A stretch of DNA of 64,000 bases from Sporosarcina cascadiensis (GTDB lineage: Bacteria; Bacillota; Bacilli; Bacillales_A; Planococcaceae), in the NCBI RefSeq assembly GCF_009650995.1, contig NZ_WHVV01000003.1, positions 233,843 through 297,842 on the forward strand, read 5' to 3'. The notes under the pieces are model-generated. The model did no database searches, was not told the origin of the DNA, and saw only the letters and a program-made list of their open reading frames with translations. Positions 1-11,035 of the stretch are shown in pieces (the stretch's first letter is position 1; each line of letters opens with the position of its first letter). A program made the translations under genes and the position numbers.

Positions 1-2961
<2,961 letters not shown>

Positions 2962-3004
2962 CCTTGGCCAAAGTATGAGCAATTATGGGACGGAGGAATA
3001 AAAA

Positions 3005-4402
3005 ATGGCGAAACAAATGCCAGAAATCGGCGATTACAAATATGGTTTCCATGACAAAGACGTTTCTGTATTCCGTTCAGAACGCGGTCTGACACGTGAG
3101 ATAGTAGAAGAGATTTCTAATATGAAGGAAGAACCGCAGTGGATGCTGGATTACCGTTTAAAATCTTTGGAGATTTTCTACAGCAAACCAATGCCGCAGT
3201 GGGGCGGAGACTTGAATTCATTGAATTTCGATGAAATCACGTACTACGTAAAACCTTCTGAAGCAACAGAAACTTCTTGGGATGAAGTGCCTGAAGAAAT
3301 CAAGCGTACGTTTGATAAACTGGGCATTCCGGAAGCAGAACAAAAGTACTTGGCAGGTGTATCTGCACAGTATGAATCAGAAGTGGTTTACCACAATATG
3401 AAACAAGAACTTACGGATCTGGGAATTGTCTTTAAAGACACGGATTCTGCACTTCTTGAAAACGAAGAGTTGTTCAAGAAATATTGGGGTACGGTTATTC
3501 CGAACTCTGACAATAAATTCTCAGCGCTAAACTCTGCAGTATGGTCGGGTGGATCGTTTATCTATGTGCCGCCCGGCGTGAAAGTAGAAACCCCGCTGCA
3601 GGCGTATTTCCGTATCAACTCGGAAAACATGGGACAGTTTGAACGTACACTGATCATTGTGGATGAAGGCGCAAGCGTTCATTACGTAGAAGGCTGTACA
3701 GCACCTGTCTATACAACAAACTCCCTGCACAGTGCGGTAGTTGAAATCATTATCAAAAAAGATGCATATTGCCGTTACACGACTATCCAGAACTGGGCGA
3801 ACAACGTCTACAATCTGGTAACAAAGCGTGCAGTGTGTGAAGAAAACGCCACAATGGAATGGATTGACGGCAACATCGGCTCTAAATTGACGATGAAGTA
3901 TCCGGCTGTTATCTTAAAAGGCGAAGGCGCACGCGGTATGACATTATCGATCGCTCTTGCAGGTAAAGGTCAGCACCAGGATGCCGGTGCGAAAATGATG
4001 CACTTGGCTCCAAATACTTCTTCAACAATTGTATCCAAGTCGATTTCTCAGCACGGCGGGAAAGTAACATACCGCGGCATTGTCCACTTCGGACGTAAAG
4101 CGGACGGTGCCCGTGCAAATATTGAATGTGATACATTGATCATGGATAAGCAATCCACTTCCGATACAATTCCATACAATGAAATCCTGAACGACAATAT
4201 TTCATTGGAACACGAAGCAAAAGTATCGAAAGTTTCCGAAGAGCAGCTCTTCTACTTGATGAGCCGCGGTATTCCTGAACTGGAAGCAACGGAAATGATC
4301 GTCATGGGTTTCATCGAGCCATTCACAAAAGAACTGCCGATGGAATATGCGGTAGAGATGAATAGATTGATCAAGTTCGAGATGGAAGGCAGTATAGGAT
4401 AA
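3005..4402 (+). CDS. sufB: Fe-S cluster scaffold SufB; its 3' end is an integration site
   Basis: SufB is the main scaffold of the SufBCD complex, on which nascent clusters assemble. The 465 residues are full length, and the sequence is very close to Bacillales SufB throughout (for example [19 protein letters not shown] and [12 protein letters not shown]). A GGAGG lies about 10 bases before the ATG. The last residues, [11 protein letters not shown], are normal for the family. However, a diverged second copy of this tail (IIKFELEDPIG then stop) lies about 2.76 kb downstream, beyond an AT-rich insert. The present tail was therefore probably supplied by an element that integrated within the last codons and kept the frame. 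Confidence 0.97.
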   Translation: MAKQMPEIGDYKYGFHDKDVSVFRSERGLTREIVEEISNMKEEPQWMLDYRLKSLEIFYSKPMPQWGGDLNSLNFDEITYYVKPSEATETSWDEVPEEIKRTFDKLGIPEAEQKYLAGVSAQYESEVVYHNMKQELTDLGIVFKDTDSALLENEELFKKYWGTVIPNSDNKFSALNSAVWSGGSFIYVPPGVKVETPLQAYFRINSENMGQFERTLIIVDEGASVHYVEGCTAPVYTTNSLHSAVVEIIIKKDAYCRYTTIQNWANNVYNLVTKRAVCEENATMEWIDGNIGSKLTMKYPAVILKGEGARGMTLSIALAGKGQHQDAGAKMMHLAPNTSSTIVSKSISQHGGKVTYRGIVHFGRKADGARANIECDTLIMDKQSTSDTIPYNEILNDNISLEHEAKVSKVSEEQLFYLMSRGIPELEATEMIVMGFIEPFTKELPMEYAVEMNRLIKFEMEGSIG

Positions 4403-4408
4403 CACCTA

Positions 4409-4449
4409 CACCCCTTGTCACAACAACGTTTGTGGCAAGGGTGTTTTTT
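4409..4449 (+). terminator. Rho-independent terminator after sufB
   Basis: CACCCCTTGTCACAA pairs with TTGTGGCAAGGGTG around a short loop (one bulged C and one G-U pair) and is followed by TTTTTT. It ends the suf operon. If the island model is right, this terminator belongs to the inserted element, and the original sufB terminator is the one at about 7175. Confidence 0.85.
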
Positions 4450-4452
4450 GTC

Positions 4453-4494
4453 TGTGCCTAATTTATGCCTAAAAATAAATAAATCTGTGCCTAA
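4453..4494 (+). repeat. Left cluster of TGTGCCTAA direct repeats (putative integrase arm sites)
   Basis: Three copies lie at 4453-4461 (TGTGCCTAA), 4464-4472 (TATGCCTAA) and 4486-4494 (TGTGCCTAA). The first two are 11 bases apart start to start. The same paired arrangement recurs at 7011-7030. Short direct repeats inside both ends of an integrated element are typical arm-type binding sites of tyrosine recombinases. That role is inferred. Confidence 0.6.
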
Positions 4495-4954
4495 AAAAGT
4501 AAAAAGTTCATCGTTCTATATACTTTTGGCTTTTAAATTTAGTTATTCAATTGCTTTTAGTAAATTTTTTTAAAATCCCTCAAATCCTAATGAAATCTCT
4601 TTTCTATATTCTTTGTTGGACTAAAATTTAATAAGTTCAAATTTGTTCTTTTCCCTTTCAACTAGAGTTTCTATGCAATTCATTGAAAATTGATTTTATA
4701 GAAATTCAATAATACTATTGTTTTAAGTTGTATTTTAATTCTATTGATTTATAGAGATAATCCTTACGATATAGAAAGAAGCCGAATACACCTATAGTTC
4801 TTTGTACAAAAGAGTAATTAAATATTCTTAATACTATGTCCTTTTATTCCTTTAAATAAAGTATTATGCTAAGTAAAGGAAGAATTAACAGTAGGATTTA
4901 TGGAAAGTATTTAGCTGAAACAAGATATTTTGTGAAAGGATTGTGTTTAAGTAA

Positions 4955-6907
4955 ATGAATTATGAAATTAATAACTTAAATGACTATAGTAATAGTATTA
5001 AAAAATATGTAGAGATTTATGCTGAAAGTATTTTTTTGCGTGGAGAGAGTTCAAAATACATTTATCCTACGTCAAGTATCGCTCGTCAAATTAAATATGT
5101 AGAAAATGAAGGTCATATCAACCAAGAAGTTCTAAGTATTACGCCAGAAGATTTTAAAAGAGATCAATCAGAATTTGAGAAATTAGTTAGAATGCAACAT
5201 TATGGTATACCTACACGTTTGATTGATGTTACTTTTAATCCGCTTGTCGCATTATTTTTTGCTGTTCAATCAGATGATAATGAAAAAGACGGTTATGTTT
5301 ATTTATATATTGAAGAAAATTCCGTATCATACAAAGATAAAGAGGTAGACATATTATCAAAAATCGCATTTTCAAATGTTCAATCGATAAATTCATTTAA
5401 AATCGAGAATAATTTAGAGGAAAGCGAAGAACAACTCGCGAGAATAATAAATCAAAATTACTTTATAAATGATACACCTATAGATAATAATGATCGTATT
5501 AGTAGACAAAAAGGAACGTTTGTAATTTGTGGAAATGAAATTAATAACTCTGAGCTTACTGATAAAATAATACCTCTGGATTGTGTCCCAACGAGAACAT
5601 TTAGAATTCCTTATGAGTACAAAGAAAGTATCAAGAATGAATTAGATTCATTAGGGTATAACATCTATAATTTATATGTAGACTTACCATCAGTTGCAAA
5701 TTATATAAAAAGCAAATATAAAGAAACTAGCAGTATTGAAGGTGCCTATGAAATAATTGAGCATACTTCACAACAAGAATTTAAACATGTGTGGCATGAT
5801 ATTACTATATTATTGAAAAAGAAGTTGAAGGAATCTCAAATTAGAAAAATAATTAAGAAGGAAATAAATAATATATCGTTAACAAAACATATTATCTATG
5901 TTTACGTTGCTGAAGATCAAACTGCTCTAGCTCAATCAAATTGGATTTGTCAATGTAGATGGGGAAATGAAAAATTAGAGCATAATAATGTGCCTAGTTG
6001 GATATCTGACGTTGATAGTCATGGGTATTTATGGGGATTTTCAAAAACAAAAATTTCTAATGATTATTATAAATCATTAGAAGCGCCTAAAAGAATTGTT
6101 ATTGCACAATTGCAAGAAGTATTTATAAAAATTGAAAGAGTTTTAAAATCTTTTAATTTTACCGAACTGATTGTGCAAGAGGATAAATCAGCATCTGAAG
6201 CTAGACAGCAATTAGAAGCAATTCGAGAGTTATTTCATGATAGAGTATCTTTAACTCATGACTTAGAAGTGTCTGAAGTTAAACAGGAATTGAGTGAAGT
6301 AGAAGGTTTATGTACAAACTATTTCTTACTTTATGATAGAGGAAAATGGTCAATTGGAGAAATGAAATTAGCATCAAGATATGGGGAAGAAGCACATGAC
6401 AAAATGTTGAAGTTAGAATCTGTTTTAGATAAACTTGCTAGAGAGTGTCCAATAGAAGACGAAGATCTAATTTGGTCTGAAGAACAATCTGAAATATTCA
6501 GTTCAGTTCAAACTTTACCAATTTCAACAGACGCACATAAAATTCATATGAGTGTTGAAGTAGAATTCAGTACGGAAAAAATTTATTTCGAAGGAGTAAC
6601 AACATTATTTGATGGATTTAAAATACTAATAACATGCGTATGTAGTGATAAGAATTATAAAGCAGCTGACAATGTTATAGTGCAAAATGGAAAAATTACT
6701 ACGAGATTTTATCCAGGAAAACAGAAACAGTTCGAAAAAGGATTATACAAATTTGAAGTAATAGGTGGAATACCAGCTGTTCAAAGTTTAGAAGTGCAAA
6801 AAAAGACTGGGATTGAATACGAAAAAATTAGAGGGGAAATTGTAGAGCATCAGGGTTCTTCTTCAATGATTAAATACGAAGTTGAACTGGAATTAGGACT
6901 TTACTAA
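4955..6907 (+). CDS. FRG-domain protein, unknown large C-terminal region, candidate defence gene
   Basis: The protein has 650 residues. The N-terminal third is an FRG domain: FLRGESS at 27-33, LVRMQHYGIPTRLIDVT at 77-93 and NPLVALFFAVQS at 95-106. The later part of the domain has RQKGTFVICG near residue 190. FRG domains occur in many bacterial accessory proteins, often in mobile or defence islands, and their biochemical role is poorly known. The middle (about 265-490) looks helical and matches nothing I recognise. The last 110 residues look beta-rich. There is no signal peptide or membrane segment. Codon use is strongly AT-biased compared with the suf genes, a sign of transfer. It is the only gene in the island. 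AAAGGA lies 13 bases before the ATG, a weak spacing. Function in phage defence is inference. Confidence 0.85.
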   Translation: MNYEINNLNDYSNSIKKYVEIYAESIFLRGESSKYIYPTSSIARQIKYVENEGHINQEVLSITPEDFKRDQSEFEKLVRMQHYGIPTRLIDVTFNPLVALFFAVQSDDNEKDGYVYLYIEENSVSYKDKEVDILSKIAFSNVQSINSFKIENNLEESEEQLARIINQNYFINDTPIDNNDRISRQKGTFVICGNEINNSELTDKIIPLDCVPTRTFRIPYEYKESIKNELDSLGYNIYNLYVDLPSVANYIKSKYKETSSIEGAYEIIEHTSQQEFKHVWHDITILLKKKLKESQIRKIIKKEINNISLTKHIIYVYVAEDQTALAQSNWICQCRWGNEKLEHNNVPSWISDVDSHGYLWGFSKTKISNDYYKSLEAPKRIVIAQLQEVFIKIERVLKSFNFTELIVQEDKSASEARQQLEAIRELFHDRVSLTHDLEVSEVKQELSEVEGLCTNYFLLYDRGKWSIGEMKLASRYGEEAHDKMLKLESVLDKLARECPIEDEDLIWSEEQSEIFSSVQTLPISTDAHKIHMSVEVEFSTEKIYFEGVTTLFDGFKILITCVCSDKNYKAADNVIVQNGKITTRFYPGKQKQFEKGLYKFEVIGGIPAVQSLEVQKKTGIEYEKIRGEIVEHQGSSSMIKYEVELELGLY

Positions 6908-7010
6908 TTGGAGAAATCAAAAGACTAAATATTTTGTTTGTTTTTGGCGGAAAATTCATTCGAGAAATAATGTAAGCAATTATATTAAAGAAAATTATGT
7001 TTATGATTAG

Positions 7011-7030
7011 TGTACCTAATTTGTGCCTAA
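7011..7030 (+). repeat. Right pair of TGTGCCTAA direct repeats (putative integrase arm sites)
   Basis: TGTACCTAA (7011-7019) and TGTGCCTAA (7022-7030) repeat with the same 11-base spacing and the same ATTT-type linker as the left cluster at 4453-4472. Over 20 bases the two pairs differ at only two positions. Their orientation is the same at both ends of the island. Confidence 0.6.
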
Positions 7031-7129
7031 ATAAAATGACTTTCTATGATTCTCAATGATAGGTAGAATTTCCAAAAAACTTATTTTATACGTATCATAA
7101 GCGTTAATTAAACTCTATGATTCATGAAA

Positions 7130-7165
7130 ATTATCAAATTCGAATTGGAAGATCCCATCGGTTAA
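7130..7165 (+). pseudogene. Displaced 3' end of sufB (last 11 codons and stop)
   Basis: The codons att atc aaa ttc gaa ttg gaa gat ccc atc ggt taa read IIKFELEDPIG-stop, against [15 protein letters not shown] at the end of sufB. The stop codons align and a strong terminator follows after 10 bases, as expected for an authentic gene end. I interpret it as the host sufB tail cut off when the island inserted. Chance similarity is possible over so short a stretch, but register, stop and terminator all agree. Confidence 0.65.
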
Positions 7166-7174
7166 TATAAAAAT

Positions 7175-7217
7175 ACCCTGCAGCATCCGTTAATTGGATA
7201 CTGCAGGGATTTTTTGT
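7175..7217. terminator. Terminator, probably the original sufB terminator, usable in both directions
   Basis: CCCTGCAG-C-ATCC pairs with GGAT-A-CTGCAGGG around GTTAATT and is followed by ATTTTTT. On the minus strand the stem is followed by TATTTTTA, so it can also end the thioesterase transcript. Confidence 0.85.
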
Positions 7218-7228
7218 TTACGGAAATT

Positions 7229-7651
7229 TCATTGTTCGTTTTTATTTATTGCCACAACCGCAATGGTGCATCGAGAAATACAGATTAATTTTCCTTCTTC
7301 GTCGGTAATCTGGATATCCCAAACCATAGATGTACGGCCGCGGTGCAATGGCGTAGCAGTGGCAGTTACCACGCCGTCTTTTTTACCCCGTATATGATTT
7401 GCGTTGATTTCTAAACCTACCGGGTAATGTGTTTTAGGATTCAGGTTCAAGGCCGCAGCAAAACTTGCGGCAGTTTCTGCAAGAGCGACAGAAGCCCCTC
7501 CATGGAGCAAACCCATTGGCTGATGAGTTTTAGGTCCGACCGGCATCTCGCAAACTACTTTGTCAGGCGTCGCCTCTTTAAATGTGATGTCCAATGCACC
7601 AATAAGAGTTTTCTCTAAATTAATTCCATCCACTAAATTAAGTTCATTCAT
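7229..7651 (-). CDS. Hotdog-fold acyl-CoA thioesterase (PaaI/YdiI type)
   Basis: This small cytosolic hotdog-fold thioesterase (140 residues) would hydrolyse an acyl- or aroyl-CoA. The family signature is visible in MGLLHGGASVALAETAAS, with the conserved HGG and the catalytic acidic residue in the following helix, then NANHIRG and ATATPLHRGR in the second half. The start at 7651 (MNELNLVDG) is preferred over farther upstream starts because GGGAGAG lies 6-8 bases ahead and the upstream residues are unlike the family. It is transcribed divergently from the MarR regulator, with a shared palindromic operator between them. The exact substrate cannot be told. Confidence 0.9.
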   Translation of the reverse strand: MNELNLVDGINLEKTLIGALDITFKEATPDKVVCEMPVGPKTHQPMGLLHGGASVALAETAASFAAALNLNPKTHYPVGLEINANHIRGKKDGVVTATATPLHRGRTSMVWDIQITDEEGKLICISRCTIAVVAINKNEQ

Positions 7652-7696
7652 TCGTATCTCTCCCATCTGTATGCTGGGCAACACCCGCATAAAGTT

Positions 7697-7770
7697 TTTA
7701 CAGGAATCATAAACTTTGTTATAATCCATGTATATACATATAATAATATATGGTGTGTATAATATGTCAA
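7697..7770. promoter_or_regulatory. Divergent promoters sharing a MarR-type operator
   Basis: On the plus strand TTTACA (7697-7702), a 17-base spacer and TATAAT (7720-7725) drive marR. On the minus strand TTGACA (complement of 7765-7770), 16 bases and TATTAT (complement of 7743-7748) drive the thioesterase. The perfect palindrome ATGTATATACAT (7728-7739) lies just after both -10 boxes. A protein bound there would block both promoters. The same core recurs at 8394-8407 before the next operon, so it is very probably the operator of the adjacent MarR protein. Binding is inferred. Confidence 0.75.
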
Positions 7771-7819
7771 GAATAACAGAAAATTTCAATAAGTGGATTT
7801 TTATAAAGGAGCGGACTTA

Positions 7820-8284
7820 ATGAAACCAGAATTAGACCAGAAACAAGCTGAACATATCATCCAAGTCTGCGCATGCGCCAATATGCGAACTGTATCTGGA
7901 TCACTGACACAGCTGTACAATAGACTGCTGAAACCCACGGGATTGAAAATTACTCAATACTATATGCTGGGCAATATTTATACTTCACCAAATATTTCAA
8001 TCAGCAGGCTTGGAGAGATCATGCTGCTGGATCAGACAACGGTTACGCGTAACCTGAATATTTTAAAGGATTCCGGCCTGGTTGAGATTCATAGATCTGA
8101 GCATGATTCGCGGACGAAGGTAGTATCCATAACAGAATTAGGCTATGAAAAATTAAATAACGCTACACCTGTCTGGAATGAGGTTCAAGAGCGGATTGAA
8201 AGTTCTATTGGCAAAGATGAATATATAGATTTATTAAACAAACTGGGTGAACTGCATGAGGTCATTGATAACTATGACAGCTAG
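7820..8284 (+). CDS. MarR-family transcriptional regulator
   Basis: This winged-helix dimeric repressor has 154 residues. The DNA-binding part is visible as ISISRLGEIMLLDQTTVTRN followed by the wing HRSEHDSRTKVVSITELG. Near the N-terminus is a cysteine pair (VCACANMR), which might sense redox or electrophiles. The ATG at 7820 follows AAAGGAG, whereas the GTG upstream has no ribosome site. The ATGTATATACAT palindromes at its own promoter and at the downstream operon promoter make it the likely repressor of the thioesterase, itself, and the monooxygenase/ligase pair. The ligand is unknown; an acyl- or aryl-CoA would fit the target genes. Confidence 0.93.
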   Translation: MKPELDQKQAEHIIQVCACANMRTVSGSLTQLYNRLLKPTGLKITQYYMLGNIYTSPNISISRLGEIMLLDQTTVTRNLNILKDSGLVEIHRSEHDSRTKVVSITELGYEKLNNATPVWNEVQERIESSIGKDEYIDLLNKLGELHEVIDNYDS

Positions 8285-8364
8285 AAGCAGCACAAGATAA
8301 ATTCTCCTCTTGCTGTTAATCACTCAGTGAAGTCTGACAGGTAAAAGATATAGTGATAAATTGA

Positions 8365-8409
8365 TTGACAAGTCGAATAAATCCAGTAGAATACATGTAT
8401 ATACATGTA
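8365..8409 (+). promoter_or_regulatory. Promoter with perfect MarR-type palindrome for the monooxygenase-ligase operon
   Basis: TTGACA (8365-8370), a 16-base spacer and TAGAAT (8387-8392) form a good sigma-A promoter. The 18-base perfect palindrome TACATGTATATACATGTA (8392-8409) starts at the last base of the -10 box and covers the transcription start. It contains the ATGTATATACAT core also found at 7728-7739. Confidence 0.75.
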
Positions 8410-8467
8410 ATGTGAGTTTGCTTATACTTCTCTATTTGCTTTTGAGGTTATTTTTTTGTAAATAGAT

Positions 8468-8481
8468 TGAAAGCGCTTACG
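8468..8481 (+). promoter_or_regulatory. Candidate CcpA cre site in the 5' leader
   Basis: TGAAAGCGCTTACG matches the cre consensus (ideal palindrome TGAAAGCGCTTTCA) at 12 of 14 positions. It lies between the promoter and the ribosome-binding site, where bound CcpA would act as a roadblock. This suggests carbon catabolite repression of the operon. Confidence 0.55.
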
Positions 8482-8497
8482 GAAAAGGGGAGAGTTT

Positions 8498-9478
8498 ATG
8501 ATGAATTTAGTAGATTTGAAAAAGAGTATGAGTCTTCCGGTGATTGCTTCACCCATGTTCATTATCAGTAATCCGAAGACGGTGATCGAGCAGTGTAAAG
8601 CTGGAATTATCGGAGCTATGCCGTCTTTGAATGCAAGACCGATTGCACAATTTGAAGAGTGGCTTATCGAAATCACAGAGGAACTGGCAGATTATAATGC
8701 GAAAAATCCTGATAAACCAGCAGCGCCATTTGCAATTAACCAAATTGTCCACCGTTCCAATGAAAGACTGCAGGAAGATATGGAGCTTTGTGTGAAATAC
8801 AAAGTTCCGATCATTATTACCTCACTTGGTGCAAGAGAAGATGTTTATGAAGCAGCGCACAGTTATGGCGGAATCGTACTTCATGATGTCATCAATAATT
8901 TTTTCGCAAAGAAAGCAATTGAAAAAGGAGCAGACGGCCTGATTGCGGTAGCGGCGGGAGCAGGAGGGCACGCAGGTCCGAAGAGTCCTTTTGCTCTCAT
9001 TCAGGAAATCCGTGAATGGTTTGACGGGCCGCTTGCGCTTGGCGGTTCTATTGCAACAGGAGGAAGCGTGCTGGCTGCTGAAGCGATGGGAGCTGATTTT
9101 GCATACATCGGGTCTCCCTTTATTGCGACGAAAGAGGCGAGAGCTGTAGAGGAATATAAACAGGCGATTGTAGACGGAAATTCTGATGATATCGTGTACA
9201 GTAACTATTTCACCGGAGTACATGGGAATTATTTAGCTCCGTCGATTCGTGCTTCAGGCTTAGATCCTGATAACTTGCCGGAAAGTGATCCGACGAAAAT
9301 GAACTTTGGCGGGGATGCCGGTCAAAAAGCGTGGAAGGATATTTGGGGATGCGGACAGGGCATTGGCGTAATTGACAAGGTGCAGCCGACAAAGGACTAT
9401 GTAGCACAGTTAGCAGAGCAGTATAACCAGGCAAAAGACAAACTGGTTGGTGATAGAGTAAACGCAGCAAGCAGGTAA
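8498..9478 (+). CDS. Nitronate monooxygenase-family FMN flavoprotein
   Basis: This TIM-barrel flavoprotein of the nitronate monooxygenase/2-nitropropane dioxygenase family has 326 residues. FMN-binding elements are visible: PVIASPMFIIS near the N-terminus, VAAGAGGHAG at 151-160 with the family histidine, and GGSIATGGSV at 182-191 followed by GADFAYIGSPF. The start has GGGGA about 7 bases ahead; a second ATG follows directly. It shares an operon with the acyl-CoA ligase 15 bases downstream and is under the MarR palindrome and a cre site. Members annotated this way often have unknown true substrates; related proteins include FabK-type enoyl reductases. A role in catabolism of an unusual acid is inference. 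Confidence 0.9.
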   Translation: MMNLVDLKKSMSLPVIASPMFIISNPKTVIEQCKAGIIGAMPSLNARPIAQFEEWLIEITEELADYNAKNPDKPAAPFAINQIVHRSNERLQEDMELCVKYKVPIIITSLGAREDVYEAAHSYGGIVLHDVINNFFAKKAIEKGADGLIAVAAGAGGHAGPKSPFALIQEIREWFDGPLALGGSIATGGSVLAAEAMGADFAYIGSPFIATKEARAVEEYKQAIVDGNSDDIVYSNYFTGVHGNYLAPSIRASGLDPDNLPESDPTKMNFGGDAGQKAWKDIWGCGQGIGVIDKVQPTKDYVAQLAEQYNQAKDKLVGDRVNAASR

Positions 9479-9493
9479 TGGAGGAGGATATTT

Positions 9494-11026
9494 ATGCAGC
9501 ACATGTTATTCAGTGATCCAATTACATTAAATGCAGTACGCTATAAAGACAGAGAAGCACTTTCTTATAACGGCTTGCGATTTACTTATCAGGGTTTTAA
9601 CGACAGAATTAATCAACTGGCCCATGCACTGCAAAGTATCGGGGTGAATAAAGGCGACAAAGTGGCAATCATGCTGATGAATTGCCATCAATTATTCGAA
9701 CTTATTTTTGCTTGTGCAAAGATCGGTGCTGTTGCTGTACCGGTCAACTCACGGTTTATCAGTCGTGAAATTCAACATGTTGTGGATGATTCAGAAGCTC
9801 TTTTGCTGGTTGTGGACTCTCGCTTTTTGGATGAAGTCTTGCCTTCCAGTGAGCAGTATAAAACTGTTAATCACTTTATTACGGTTGGATCGAGCGACAA
9901 GGTGCAATATCCTGAGTATGAGGAATTGATTGCAAATTTCTCTAAAGAAGAACCAGTTCCTTCGTCGCCTCTTACTGAATTAGATACATTAACAATTATG
10001 TATACAGGCGGGACGACAGGTTTTCCGAAAGGAGCGGTTCGTTCTCATCGCAGTATGTATTTAGTTACGTTATTATTCAGTATCGAATTTCAGATTGGAA
10101 GGCTTGGAAGAGGACTGGCTGCAGGGCCTTTATATGGCGCAGCCGCGTTAAGTATTTCTCTGCCGAATTTATATGTAGGGAATAGTCTTCACATTTTGGA
10201 GAAGTTTCATCCTGTGGAAGTGTTACAAGCGATTGATGAAGAAAAGACGACAACTACGTTTTTAGCCCCGCCTATGTTGGAAGCCATCTTTTCATTACCT
10301 GAGGAAATATTGCGGCAATATGATGTCTCTTCGTTAAAGTCTATCATTTCCGTAGGGGCACCTTTGCATACGAGTACAAAAGAAAAAGTATTTGCGTATT
10401 TCCCGACAGCTGACCTGAATGAGTTCTACGGAGCTACAGAATTGGGCGGCGCGGCAAATTTGTTTCCTGAAATGCAGAAAGACAAGGACCGTTCTGTTGG
10501 CGTACCAATGCTGGGAATGGATATCGAATTGCGCAATGATAAGAGAGAACCTGTGCAGGAGAATGAAGCGGGAGAGTTCTTCGTTAAAGGGATTACACTC
10601 TGCGATGAATATTATAAAAGACCTGAGGCCAATAAAGAGTCTTTCGATGGTGAGTGGCTAAGCTTAGGTGATGTAGGAGTGCAGGACGAGGATGGCTACT
10701 ATTATATCGTTGATCGGAAGCAAGATATGATCTTATCCGGTGCCATTAATGTTTACCCGGCAGAAATTGAAGGTGTTCTGCATGAACATCCTGCTATAGC
10801 AGATGTAGCTGTAATCGGCATACCTGATGAGAAGTGGGGAGAAGTGTCTTTGGCTGCGGTAGTATTGCGTCCAGGGGAAAAAGTGTCAAAAGAAGATCTG
10901 ATTGAATTCTGTCAGGGCAAATTGGCAAAGTATAAGATTCCGCAGCATATTGATTTTGTAGAAGAACTGCCGCGGAGTCTTCAAGGAAAACTGCTGAAAT
11001 TCAAAATACGTAAAAATTACGAGTGA
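9494..11026 (+). CDS. AMP-binding acyl-CoA synthetase (class I adenylate-forming)
   Basis: The 510-residue enzyme activates a carboxylic acid to its CoA thioester through an acyl-AMP. Motifs in order are the P-loop YTGGTTGFPKGA at 170-181, FYGATELGG near 307-315, SLGDVGVQDEDGYYYIVDR near 390-410, KQDMILSGAINVYP, and the C-terminal lysine region SLQGKLLKFKIRK. No targeting signal is present, so it is cytosolic. It follows the flavoprotein gene with GGAGGA before its ATG and ends at a bidirectional terminator. With the thioesterase and the MarR regulator it suggests a CoA-ester catabolic or detoxification route. The acid activated cannot be told. Confidence 0.92.
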   Translation: MQHMLFSDPITLNAVRYKDREALSYNGLRFTYQGFNDRINQLAHALQSIGVNKGDKVAIMLMNCHQLFELIFACAKIGAVAVPVNSRFISREIQHVVDDSEALLLVVDSRFLDEVLPSSEQYKTVNHFITVGSSDKVQYPEYEELIANFSKEEPVPSSPLTELDTLTIMYTGGTTGFPKGAVRSHRSMYLVTLLFSIEFQIGRLGRGLAAGPLYGAAALSISLPNLYVGNSLHILEKFHPVEVLQAIDEEKTTTTFLAPPMLEAIFSLPEEILRQYDVSSLKSIISVGAPLHTSTKEKVFAYFPTADLNEFYGATELGGAANLFPEMQKDKDRSVGVPMLGMDIELRNDKREPVQENEAGEFFVKGITLCDEYYKRPEANKESFDGEWLSLGDVGVQDEDGYYYIVDRKQDMILSGAINVYPAEIEGVLHEHPAIADVAVIGIPDEKWGEVSLAAVVLRPGEKVSKEDLIEFCQGKLAKYKIPQHIDFVEELPRSLQGKLLKFKIRKNYE

Positions 11027-11035
11027 AAATAACAT

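Larger units (their letters stand above)
4367..7165. mobile_element. Small integrated island in the 3' end of sufB, without an integrase gene
   Basis: The segment is much richer in A and T than its neighbours. It is bounded by sufB-tail sequences: the live tail (about 4367-4402) and a second copy (7130-7165) encoding IIKFELEDPIG and a stop in register, with about 23 of 33 bases identical. TGTGCCTAA-type repeats lie just inside both ends. Non-coding stretches 4450-4954 and 6908-7129 contain only these repeats and AT-rich sequence; I see no integrase or excisionase in them. The only gene is the FRG-domain protein. Tyrosine recombinases often use the 3' ends of conserved genes and restore the reading frame, which fits this structure. 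Exact crossover points are uncertain. Confidence 0.7.

Noticed and set aside
4450..4954. A short integrase or regulator gene in the left flank of the island
   Set aside because: All frames in this AT-rich stretch are closed by many stops. I see no frame with a ribosome site and recognisable residues.
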